Source: Oceanospirillales bacterium (lineage in GTDB: Bacteria; Pseudomonadota; Gammaproteobacteria; Pseudomonadales; Balneatricaceae). Taken from it: DNA of 64,000 nt. The DNA lies in contig JAAEYW010000013.1 of NCBI GenBank assembly GCA_018223185.1, positions 37,359 to 101,358 on the forward strand, written 5' to 3'. Below are positions 37,232 to 44,450 of this stretch, piece after piece (position 1 is the stretch's first letter; each line of letters opens with the position of its first letter). The notes below the pieces were generated by a model. It saw only the letters and a list, made by a program, of their open reading frames with translations. It did not search any database and was not told the origin of the DNA. The translations under genes and the position numbers were made by a program.

Positions 37232-37915
37232 ATGGTCTCCACCTATCTGAAACAAACCTGGTTTTTTTTCCGCGCCAATATCCAGGCGATTATGCGCATA
37301 CAGCTGCCGTTTATCATTCTGATCACGCTGATCAGCATGAGTGCAATGCAATCGGTCGATCCGGAGAACCCGGAGCTGAACAACTCTATCCTGATGTTCT
37401 ATCTGGCCAGTCTGATCTTTCTGCCGCTTTATGCCGGTGCGACCATCGCGTATCTGGAATCAGTGGTCAATAATGCCCCGATCAGTACCACCGAAGCCTT
37501 GAAAATTGGCCTCAACCGCTGGGTGCCCCTGTTTATCACCAAACTGCTGGGCGCATTCGGTATCGCCATCGGGCTGTTACTGTTTTTTATCCCCGGCATC
37601 TTCATGATGATCCGCTGGGGGTTTGCAGAATACTTCAGTGTTCTCGAAAAAACCGGCCCGACCGAATCCCTGAAAAACAGCTGGCAGGACACCTCAGAAT
37701 ACTTCTGGCCCCTGCTGAACGGCCTTGCTGTGTTGTTTGTCATACTTCTGGGAAGCAACCTGCTGATCGAAACCCTGCTGCAAAGCATCGGACTCGATTC
37801 ACTCATCCTTCGCAGCCTGTTTGATATCGTCTTCGGATTTCTTAACTGCCTTTATACGATATACGGATATCGGCTGTATTGTGTAATGAGAGAAGGCTCT
37901 GCGCAGCAGGATTAA
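37232..37915 (+). CDS. YciC-like inner-membrane protein
   Basis: 227 residues with about five to six membrane helices. It resembles the YciC/UPF0259 family: aromatic N-terminus, IQLPFIILITLISMSAM, and the central GLLLFFIPGIFMMIRWGFAEYFSVLE pattern typical of that fold. Function is unknown. It follows rsmC by 21 bp. The region right after the stop is filled with REP-like hairpins, which probably end transcription. Confidence 0.7.
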   Translation: MVSTYLKQTWFFFRANIQAIMRIQLPFIILITLISMSAMQSVDPENPELNNSILMFYLASLIFLPLYAGATIAYLESVVNNAPISTTEALKIGLNRWVPLFITKLLGAFGIAIGLLLFFIPGIFMMIRWGFAEYFSVLEKTGPTESLKNSWQDTSEYFWPLLNGLAVLFVILLGSNLLIETLLQSIGLDSLILRSLFDIVFGFLNCLYTIYGYRLYCVMREGSAQQD

Positions 37916-37937
37916 GGGGCCAGACCGTCGCTGCGCG

Positions 37938-37994
37938 GCTAGCCAGACGTGACTGCGTCACTTGCTAGCCGCTAGACGGGAAGCTTCGCTTCCC
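37938..37994. repeat. REP-like element R4 plus hairpin
   Basis: GTGAC-TGC-GTCAC core flanked by CTAG motifs, in reverse orientation to the other copies at 38107, 39541 and 39781. It is followed by a perfect 7-bp hairpin GGGAAGC/GCTTCCC (37978-37994). It lies just after a membrane-protein gene. Confidence 0.7.
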
Positions 37995-38106
37995 TTGCTA
38001 GAAAAACGTCTAATCTGAAGATAAGATTCGCGAACGACGAACTAAATCCCTCGAAATCAATGCATTACTACGCTGACACATAGGTATTAGACAGGCTCTC
38101 CTAGCT

Positions 38107-38162
38107 ACAAGCAGGCGCGTAGCGCCGTTCTAGCAAGTGACGAAGTTACGTCTAGCGACTTG
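38107..38162. repeat. REP-like element R1
   Basis: Begins with ACAAGCAGGCGCGTAG, shared with the copy at 39541, then has the TCTAGCAAGTGACG...TCTAGCGACT body with a GTGAC hairpin core (here GTGACGAAGTTAC). It ends just before the stop of the TlpA-like gene and may act as its terminator. Confidence 0.7.
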
Positions 38163-38172
38163 CCCATAAAAA

Positions 38173-38718
38173 CTACTCAGTCAAAAGCTCGCGAATATCT
38201 CCTTCGATCGCCCTTGCCTGTTCCGATCCCGCATGCGTCTCGCCGATATAGATCGAACGGACTTTTCCCCGTTTATCGATCAGATAGAAGGTTGGCCAGT
38301 ATTTATTGCCCATCATCTGCCAGTAGAGAAACTGGTTATCCATCATCACCGGATGATGCAACTCAAATTCATCAATTTTGGCCTCTACATTGGCTCTGAC
38401 GCGTTCATGAGCGAATTCCGGAGTATGGATACCAATCACTGTAAATGCCTCGTCAGCAAGCGCCTGCTCAAGCTGACGCATCCATGGAAACGACCTATAA
38501 CAGTTCCAGCAATCAAAAGTCCAGAAATCCAGCATGATCACTTTCCCCCGCAGCTCCCTTAAGGATAAAGGCGAACTGTTCAACCAGCTATCGGCATCGG
38601 TCTGGGAGAATTCCGGGGCAGGCAAAGGGGTTTCCAGCTTTCCAGCGCTTACGCTGAAGCTAAGTGCCAGATTCAAGCTTAAGAGTAACAACAAAGTGGT
38701 TCGGGTAATCCGGTTCAT
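38173..38718 (-). CDS. TlpA-like periplasmic thioredoxin-fold protein
   Basis: 181 residues. A signal peptide (1-25, hydrophobic core then SVSA) is followed by a redoxin domain with the redox pair C70-W-N-C73 in TFDCWNCYR and FTVIGIHTPEFAHER. The cis-proline region is YWPTFYLIDKRGK. It belongs to the TlpA/ResA/NHL-associated group that exchanges thiols in the periplasm, for example in cytochrome c maturation or oxidative defence. No partner is adjacent. It is flanked by repeats, so it may be in a variable region. Confidence 0.85.
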   Translation of the reverse strand: MNRITRTTLLLLLSLNLALSFSVSAGKLETPLPAPEFSQTDADSWLNSSPLSLRELRGKVIMLDFWTFDCWNCYRSFPWMRQLEQALADEAFTVIGIHTPEFAHERVRANVEAKIDEFELHHPVMMDNQFLYWQMMGNKYWPTFYLIDKRGKVRSIYIGETHAGSEQARAIEGDIRELLTE

Positions 38719-38846
38719 ATACTTCTCCCATTCCTAATAAGACCCTCTTAACATCCTCAGGTTCACCCCCCTCCACAGGTTCCCCTGTTCTTAAAACGCT
38801 CCTCCTAACCACTAACAAGATGGCCAGAGACGTCTGGCTTCGGCTC

Positions 38847-38952
38847 TTTTTATCCCCAGATTCGCCCGCACAAGGCTGTGCATAACATTGGGACAACTGG
38901 CGTAAGCCTTATCAACACTGGGATTGGGGATACCGGGCAATAAATGTGCAGC
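38847..38952. repeat. ~105-bp repeat, copy A (DnaA-box-like sites)
   Basis: Shares about 85% identity, without gaps, with 39598-39703, by hand count of 16 mismatches. It contains three 9-mers near the DnaA box: TTATCCCCA, TGTGCATAA and TTATCAACA. It lies in the 454-bp gene-free region 38719-39172, which otherwise holds the Fur box at 39131 and no ORF I trust. Confidence 0.75.
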
Positions 38953-39130
38953 AAATATGCGGGCTGAAAACAAGTCACAGGCAACAGTTTTTCCATGTGA
39001 TTAAAAAACGCATTTCCCAGCCAAAACAAAGTGCTCAGCGCCGATCTTGCAAGTTACGTAATCACATTCAGAGAACGCTCTTATGGTAAAGCCCGGTAAA
39101 AAAAGCAGTTGCATTCGCAGCCTAAATAAA

Positions 39131-39149
39131 CATAATGAGAATCATTATC
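39131..39149. promoter_or_regulatory. Strong Fur box
   Basis: CATAATGAGAATCATTATC matches the 19-bp Fur consensus at 17 positions. It ends 23 bp before the ATG of the small cysteine-rich gene at 39173, a position where bound Fur would block transcription when iron is plentiful. Confidence 0.88.
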
Positions 39150-39172
39150 ATTTAATAGCAAAGGAAATTAAT

Positions 39173-39523
39173 ATGGATGCCCTCAAAATTGATGCCTGGC
39201 TGGAGCGCAAGGAACCGATTATAAGATTACACAGCGGAATGTCTGAAGCACTCATCGCTGAATGGCGTGGCAATGCCGTTGTCGAATTAATAGAACAGGG
39301 GATAGTGACCTGCAATGAGCTATTTTCAACCAATCGCAAAGTGCAGCAACAAGCCGCTCATGAATTACTGCTCAACGCCTGTGCAAACTCAATCTGCAGC
39401 AAAAACGGTCCGCAATGTTTTACCTGCATAACCGGTCGTCTGTTGCGAGCCCTGGCACTGAGTGACAGCAAAGCAGAGCAGCCATCTGTTGCAGGCCTGG
39501 AGCTATACCGATCAGCCAGCTAA
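39173..39523 (+). CDS. Fur-regulated small cysteine-rich protein
   Basis: 116 residues from the ATG at 39173, chosen because AAAGGAA lies 6 bp before it and the frame upstream crosses the Fur box. No signal peptide or membrane helix. The centre has four cysteines, C70-x4-C75-x6-C82-x2-C85, able to hold an Fe-S cluster or a metal, plus C47. The rest is helical and acidic. I do not recognise the family. The strong Fur box says it is made in iron starvation, as with small genes like Pseudomonas fagA, which also has a Fur box; homology to FagA is only a suggestion. It is flanked by the two ~105-bp repeats. Confidence 0.82.
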   Translation: MDALKIDAWLERKEPIIRLHSGMSEALIAEWRGNAVVELIEQGIVTCNELFSTNRKVQQQAAHELLLNACANSICSKNGPQCFTCITGRLLRALALSDSKAEQPSVAGLELYRSAS

Positions 39524-39540
39524 TACCTCTCCTTCCTGGC

Positions 39541-39596
39541 CACAAGCAGGCGCGTAGCACGATTCTGACAAGTGACGCAGTCACATCTCGTGACTG
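39541..39596. repeat. REP-like element R2
   Basis: ACAAGCAGGCGCGTAG followed by the GTGAC-GCA-GTCAC core hairpin, degenerate in the outer CTAG motifs. It lies immediately before copy B of the ~105-bp repeat and after the Fur-regulated gene. Confidence 0.7.
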
Positions 39597-39597
39597 T

Positions 39598-39703
39598 TTT
39601 TTATCCCCAGATTCGCCAGAACAAGCCTGTAGATAACATGGGGACAACTGCCGTAAGCCTTATCAGCACTGCAATCCGGGATAGCGGGTAATAAATATCC
39701 AGC
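39598..39703. repeat. ~105-bp repeat, copy B
   Basis: Second copy of the element at 38847-38952, in the same orientation and 751 bp apart. Its DnaA-like 9-mers are TTATCCCCA, TGTAGATAA and TTATCAGCA. The two copies flank the Fur-regulated gene. Confidence 0.75.
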
Positions 39704-39780
39704 GTGTAAAACCGACCTCAGTCAACAGCGTTCCCATCTTCTTGAAAACGCTTTTTCGAGCCTCTGGCAAAGCGTAAACT

Positions 39781-39818
39781 GCCGTTCTGGCAAGTGACGC
39801 AGTCACGTCTAGCGACTG
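39781..39818. repeat. REP-like element R3
   Basis: Carries GCAAGTGACGCAGTCACGTC and TCTAGCGACT. It overlaps the last codons of creA: the creA stop TAG lies in the CTAG motif, so the repeat inserted into, or evolved with, the gene's 3' end. Confidence 0.65.
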
Positions 39819-40264
39819 CTGTTATAAGCCTGTGTTCCCCACAGTGGCACCGTAGACAGGCTGTGCTTAAAGCTGCCATTGGTCTCTTTGGTGGAGTAAG
39901 ACAGATACATCAGAGTCTGCGATTGCGGGTCAAAGATACGCCTGACTTTCATGGTTTTGAACAGCACACTTTTAGATTTGCGAAACACTACTTCGCCATC
40001 TTTTGAACGATCGATTGCAGCAATCATATCCGCAGTAATCGGACCGGTCTGGCGACAGGCAATGGATGAATCACTGGGGTCTGCGAAATCAAGATCCGCT
40101 TCAATACTGGCAATATGACAGGTAACCCCGCTTACGACCGGGTCCACCAGCACATTCAGTTTGATATCTTTAGTGGTCAGCAATCCCAGAGAGACATCTC
40201 CTACCTCATCGCCACCACAGCCAGTCAGCAACAGAGTGAAAAGCACGGTGATCACGTTTTTCAT
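39809..40264 (-). CDS. creA: CreA family lipoprotein
   Basis: 151 residues. The N-terminus is a lipoprotein signal with lipobox LLTGC at about residues 12-16. The mature part has the CreA pattern: VDPVVSGVTCHIASIEADLDFADPSDSSIACRQTGPI, with cysteine pair, and GEVVFRKSKSVLFKTMKVRRIFD; written here as segments of one region near residues 42-115. The function of CreA is unknown in E. coli despite its name. The final three codons and stop lie in a REP-like repeat. Confidence 0.87.
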   Translation of the reverse strand: MKNVITVLFTLLLTGCGGDEVGDVSLGLLTTKDIKLNVLVDPVVSGVTCHIASIEADLDFADPSDSSIACRQTGPITADMIAAIDRSKDGEVVFRKSKSVLFKTMKVRRIFDPQSQTLMYLSYSTKETNGSFKHSLSTVPLWGTQAYNSSR

Positions 40265-40313
40265 ATTCAGCGTCCTATTGAGATTCAGAGTGCTGTAACT
40301 TACTACATAAACA

Positions 40314-40342
40314 AAAAAGCCCTGCGTCAGCAGGGCTTTTTA
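40314..40342 (-). terminator. pnp terminator
   Basis: GCCCTGC pairs with GCAGGGC around a 4-nt loop, with flanking A and T runs, so it can act both ways. It lies 17 bp past the pnp stop and upstream of creA, separating the two minus-strand units. Confidence 0.9.
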
Positions 40343-40358
40343 AACAGAGTGTCAGTTC

Positions 40359-42461
40359 TTATTCTACTGACTCATCCTGTTCCAGATCACGCATGGTCAG
40401 TTTAATACGGCCACGGGGATCAACTTCCATCACCTTAACTTTAACCACATCATCCATCTTGATGTAGTCAGTTACTTTCTCGATACGCTTGTTAGCGATC
40501 TGAGAGATATGCACCAGACCATCTTTACCTGGAAGGATGTTTACGAACGCACCGAACTCTTCCAGACGCACAACTTTACCATCGTAGATCTTGCCCACTT
40601 CAGCTTCAGCAGTGATCTCGCGAACCTTATCAACCGCAGCTTTAGCGGCTGCTTTGTCAGCTGCGTAGATACGCACAGTACCGTTATCTTCGATATCGAT
40701 AGTAGCACCAGTCTCTTCAGTCAGGGCGCGGATGGTTGCACCACCTTTACCGATAACATCACGGATCTTCTCTGGATTGATCTCAAGCAGAGTCATTGCA
40801 GGGGCGTTATCAGGCAGCTCTGGACGAGCATAACCGATTACCTTAGCCATCTCTTTAAGGATGTGAGCACGGGCCTCATAGGCCTGCTCCAGCGCAATAT
40901 CCATGATCTCTTCGGTAATACCGGTGATCTTGATATCCATCTGCAGGGCAGTAACACCCGCTTCAGTACCGGCCACTTTAAAGTCCATGTCGCCCAGGTG
41001 ATCTTCATCACCCAGAATATCGGTCAGTACGGTGAAACGCTCTCCGTCCTTAACCAGGCCCATGGCAATACCGGCAACAGGTGCTTTCAGCGGTACACCA
41101 GCATCCATCATAGACAGAGATGCGCCACAGACAGAGGCCATAGAACTTGAACCGTTAGATTCAGTGATCTCAGACACGATACGGATGGTGTACGGGAACT
41201 CTTCCTGGGTTGGCAGAACCGCAGCAACACTGCGACGGGCCAGACGACCATGACCGATCTCACGACGACCGGTAGCACCCATACGGCCAGCTTCACCAAC
41301 AGAGTACGGAGGGAAGTTGTAGTGCAGCATGAACGGATCGCGGCGTTCGCCTTCGATCGCATCAATGATCTGGGAGTCACGGGCAGTACCCAGAGTACAG
41401 GTAGCAATTGCCTGAGTTTCACCACGGGTGAACAGTGCAGAACCGTGAGTACCGCTCAGTACGTCGATTTCAACGTCGATACCACGAACAGTCTTGCTGT
41501 CACGACCATCGATACGCGGCTGACCATCCAGGATACGTCCACGAACGATCTCTTTCTCCAGTGACTTGAAGATACCGGATACTTCAGCAGCAGAAGGCTG
41601 ACCCTCTTCACCACACAGCGTCGCAACCGCTTTATCACGGGCAGCAGACAGAGCGTTCTGACGCTCCATTTTATCAGCCGTCAGATAAGCATTATTGATA
41701 TCATCACCAACAACACCACGAACCTGCTCAATCAGTGCTTCATTCTTAGCTTCGGGAGTGTATTCCCAGCGTGGTTTACCGGCTTCAGCAACCAGCTCGT
41801 TAATCGCATTGATAGCAACCTGCATCTGCTGGTGTCCGAATACAACAGCACCCAGCATCTCATCTTCAGACAGTTCCTGAGCTTCAGATTCAACCATCAG
41901 AACCGCATCAGAGGTACCGGCAACAACCATGTCCAGCATGGAAGTTTGCAGCTCTTCATACGTTGGGTTCAGAGTGTAACCGGCTTCCTCAGTGTAACCT
42001 ACACGAGCACCACCGATTGGCCCCTGGAAAGGGATACCAGAGATAGCCAGTGCTGCAGAGGTACCAATCATCGCCGCGATATCAGGATCATTAACCTTAT
42101 CCGCAGACATAACAGTACAGATAACCTGTACTTCGTTCATGTAGCCTTTAGGGAACAGCGGACGGATAGGACGATCGATCAGACGGGAGGTCAGTGTCTC
42201 TTTCTCTGACGGGCGCGCTTCACGCTTGAAGAATCCACCCGGAATACGACCTACCGCGTAATATTTTTCCTGATAATGAACAGACAGTGGGAAAAAGTCC
42301 TGACCTTCACGGGCAGATTTAGCCCCCACAACAGTACACAGAACCTGTACACCGGCCATAGTAACCAGTACAGCACCGCTCGCCTGACGGGCAACCCGAC
42401 CGGTTTCGAGGGTAACTTCATGCTTACCGTATTGGAATGTCTTTGTAATTGCTTGTGGCAC
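40359..42461 (-). CDS. pnp: Polynucleotide phosphorylase
   Basis: 700 residues from the GTG at 42461, with AAGGA correctly placed upstream; the longer frame would read through the leader. Two RNase PH domains (about 5-220 and 310-550), then a KH domain ([22 protein letters not shown]) and an S1 domain ([26 protein letters not shown]). It degrades RNA 3'-5' using phosphate and is part of the degradosome. It follows rpsO as usual, and its leader forms a long hairpin (42498-42602) of the kind cut by RNase III. Confidence 0.96.
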   Translation of the reverse strand: MPQAITKTFQYGKHEVTLETGRVARQASGAVLVTMAGVQVLCTVVGAKSAREGQDFFPLSVHYQEKYYAVGRIPGGFFKREARPSEKETLTSRLIDRPIRPLFPKGYMNEVQVICTVMSADKVNDPDIAAMIGTSAALAISGIPFQGPIGGARVGYTEEAGYTLNPTYEELQTSMLDMVVAGTSDAVLMVESEAQELSEDEMLGAVVFGHQQMQVAINAINELVAEAGKPRWEYTPEAKNEALIEQVRGVVGDDINNAYLTADKMERQNALSAARDKAVATLCGEEGQPSAAEVSGIFKSLEKEIVRGRILDGQPRIDGRDSKTVRGIDVEIDVLSGTHGSALFTRGETQAIATCTLGTARDSQIIDAIEGERRDPFMLHYNFPPYSVGEAGRMGATGRREIGHGRLARRSVAAVLPTQEEFPYTIRIVSEITESNGSSSMASVCGASLSMMDAGVPLKAPVAGIAMGLVKDGERFTVLTDILGDEDHLGDMDFKVAGTEAGVTALQMDIKITGITEEIMDIALEQAYEARAHILKEMAKVIGYARPELPDNAPAMTLLEINPEKIRDVIGKGGATIRALTEETGATIDIEDNGTVRIYAADKAAAKAAVDKVREITAEAEVGKIYDGKVVRLEEFGAFVNILPGKDGLVHISQIANKRIEKVTDYIKMDDVVKVKVMEVDPRGRIKLTMRDLEQDESVE

Positions 42462-42497
42462 GATACAATTCCTTATCTTTATGCAAAACAAAAAAAT

Positions 42498-42602
42498 GTC
42501 TGTGCTACGTCACACCGGCCTCTTTATAGCCAGTACTCTGCTGGGCTCTGCTTTACAGAGCACACCAGAGTACAGGCTGGTTGGTGTAAACGTTGTACAG
42601 AC
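42498..42602 (-). promoter_or_regulatory. pnp leader long hairpin (RNase III/PNPase control)
   Basis: An interrupted stem of about 105 nt ends 37 nt before the pnp GTG. Nested arms are GTCTGT with ACAGAC, ACACC with GGTGT, GTACTCTG with CAGAGTAC and GCTCTG with CAGAGC. In E. coli such a leader is cut by RNase III and then degraded by PNPase for autoregulation. Confidence 0.72.
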
Positions 42603-42639
42603 GCATATAGAGATCGCTGTTTCAGCAGATCTTAAAGCA

Positions 42640-42664
42640 CCGGGGCCATCATAGATGGCCCCGG
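42640..42664 (-). terminator. GC-rich hairpin after rpsO
   Basis: CCGGGGCCATC pairs perfectly with its complement around ATA, 10 bp after the rpsO stop. It corresponds in place to the rpsO t1 terminator of E. coli, but no T-run follows, so it may mainly protect the rpsO 3' end and let some transcription through to pnp. Confidence 0.6.
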
Positions 42665-42673
42665 AACATTATC

Positions 42674-42943
42674 TTAACGACGCAGGCCGAGACGCTTAAT
42701 CAGATCAGCGTAACGAGTTACATCTTTCTTCTTCAGGTAATCCAGCAGCTTACGACGCTGGTTTACCATGCGGATCAGACCGCGACGAGAATGGTGGTCA
42801 TGGATGTGACCTTTAAAGTGAGACTGCAGACCAACGATGTTGTGGGTCAGCAGAGCAACCTGTACTTCAGGTGAACCAGTGTCGCCTTCGCCACGAGCGT
42901 ACTCAGCAACGATCTCAGCTTTCTTTTCAACAGATAATGCCAT
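42674..42943 (-). CDS. rpsO: 30S ribosomal protein S15
   Basis: 89 residues, the usual length for S15. Clear family segments are [20 protein letters not shown] and [20 protein letters not shown]. It binds the central domain of 16S rRNA early in 30S assembly. It lies between truB and pnp in the standard order. A hairpin at 42969-42991 in its leader is a candidate for S15 autoregulation. Confidence 0.98.
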   Translation of the reverse strand: MALSVEKKAEIVAEYARGEGDTGSPEVQVALLTHNIVGLQSHFKGHIHDHHSRRGLIRMVNQRRKLLDYLKKKDVTRYADLIKRLGLRR

Positions 42944-42968
42944 TTTAATAACTCCAAAAAAATATGCA

Positions 42969-42991
42969 CATCACACTCTATATATGTGATG
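42969..42991 (-). promoter_or_regulatory. rpsO leader hairpin
   Basis: CATCACA pairs with TGTGATG around a 9-nt AT-rich loop, 26 bp before the rpsO ATG. S15 autoregulates through leader structures in several bacteria, each different, so this is a candidate site. Confidence 0.45.
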
Positions 42992-43074
42992 GATTAATAG
43001 TCGCGTTGTACCGAGCATATTTTCAGTTCAACGTCATATTGCCAGTGCCGCCTGAGCCACACCGGCAAATTCAA

Positions 43075-44031
43075 TTATATATCCTGAGTATTCATCAGTC
43101 GCCGGGTCAATAACTGCCCGTCGGCATCGATCTCGCCAATCCCCAGAAACTTATCACTGGCGGCATCACGGATGCGCACCAGAGGTTGTGCTTCAAAGGG
43201 ATCCAGCACTACCCGCTGTCCCTTACATAAGGCACTGGTTTGCAGTTCAGTCAGCAATACCTCAGGGGTATCTGCTACCGGGCTCCAGGGTGGCAATAAT
43301 AACGCATCCAGACGCGTTTGTATGCCTTCAGGCGTAGCATCACTACCCATATCGTCCACCAGCTGTTCCAGATCAGCCAGAGTCATCATGCTTTCAGCTT
43401 TGTACGGACCGGAGTCGAGACGACGGAGCATTTTAACATGCGCGCCGCATCCCAGCATCTCTCCCATATCCTGGACAATTGAACGGATATAGGTGCCTTT
43501 ACTGCAGCGGATATCCAGATCCACTTCATCGCCACGAAAAGCCAGCAGCTCAATGCTGAAAACCGTCACCTGACGACTCTTAACCTCGACCTGGATGCCC
43601 TGCCGTGCCAGTTTATACAATGGTTGACCATTATGCTTAAGCGCCGAAAACATCGATGGCACCTGAGTAATCAGGCCGGTAAACTCACGTTGCAACAGCT
43701 CATCAATCAGCTCTGCAGTGAGGTTTTCCGGCAGAGGTCGCTCCTCAACCACTTCACCATCGGCATCACTGGTATCGGTTCTCTGACCCAGTTTAGCCGT
43801 CGTGATATAGCGCTTATCCGCATCCAGCAGGAACTGAGAAAACTTAGTCGCCTCACCAAAACAAAGCGGCAACATCCCCGTTGCCAGCGGATCCAGCGCT
43901 CCGGTATGGCCTGCCTTAGCAGCCCCATAAATCCGTTTTACAATTTGCAGCGCCCGGTTTGACGACATTCCACCCGGTTTATCAAGCAGAAAAATACCGT
44001 TGACCGGACGGCCTTTTGCCCGCCTAGCCAA
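43075..44031 (-). CDS. truB: tRNA pseudouridine 55 synthase
   Basis: 318 residues. The catalytic aspartate is in GHTGALDPLATGMLP near residue 47. Other family segments are RYITTAKLGQRTDTSDADG and SKGTYIRSIVQDMG, and a C-terminal PUA-like domain. It makes pseudouridine 55 in the T-loop of all tRNAs. It starts 3 bp after the rbfA stop in the nusA-infB-rbfA-truB cluster. Confidence 0.97.
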   Translation of the reverse strand: MARRAKGRPVNGIFLLDKPGGMSSNRALQIVKRIYGAAKAGHTGALDPLATGMLPLCFGEATKFSQFLLDADKRYITTAKLGQRTDTSDADGEVVEERPLPENLTAELIDELLQREFTGLITQVPSMFSALKHNGQPLYKLARQGIQVEVKSRQVTVFSIELLAFRGDEVDLDIRCSKGTYIRSIVQDMGEMLGCGAHVKMLRRLDSGPYKAESMMTLADLEQLVDDMGSDATPEGIQTRLDALLLPPWSPVADTPEVLLTELQTSALCKGQRVVLDPFEAQPLVRIRDAASDKFLGIGEIDADGQLLTRRLMNTQDI

Positions 44032-44034
44032 GCG

Positions 44035-44430
44035 TTATTCTCCGTCGTCCTGACCGTGCTTACTGTCCGCCCGGGCGGCCTGAATAATCAGGTCGTTCAG
44101 ACGGCGGCCACGGTCAACACTCTCATCAAAATGGAAGCGCAGTTGCGGCATCACCCGCAGTTTGATCTTGCCGGACAGTTGTCCACGCAGGAAGCCCGCC
44201 GCATTATTCAGAACCTTAAGAGATTCCTTTACTGCTGTGGCTTCATCTTTTCCACCCATCGCCATCACAGTGATGTAGATATCGGCATAACCGAGATCCT
44301 TGGCGATCTTAACGTAGCTGATCGTCACCATCCCCAGGCGCGGGTCTTTAATTTCACGCTGAATCAACTGAGCCAGGTCCTTCTGGACCTGGTCAGATAT
44401 CCGCTGTGTACGACTGAATTCTCTTGCCAT
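44035..44430 (-). CDS. rbfA: 30S ribosome-binding factor A
   Basis: 131 residues. The RbfA KH-like fold is seen in RISDQVQKDLAQLIQREIKDPRLGMVTIS and in the C-terminal RVMPQLRFHFDESVDRGRRLNDLI, given here as family segments. It helps mature the 16S 5' end and is needed in the cold. It lies 20 bp after infB, in operon with truB. Confidence 0.97.
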   Translation of the reverse strand: MAREFSRTQRISDQVQKDLAQLIQREIKDPRLGMVTISYVKIAKDLGYADIYITVMAMGGKDEATAVKESLKVLNNAAGFLRGQLSGKIKLRVMPQLRFHFDESVDRGRRLNDLIIQAARADSKHGQDDGE

Positions 44431-44450
44431 AATAGTCTGTCAATACACTC

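Noticed and set aside
38719..39703. Repeat-flanked segment considered as an insertion sequence
   Set aside because: No transposase is encoded and the repeats are direct and diverged; kept only as a repeat finding.
37916..40300. Direct repeats considered as a CRISPR array
   Set aside because: Only two to four diverged copies with unequal spacing and palindromic cores; no cas genes.
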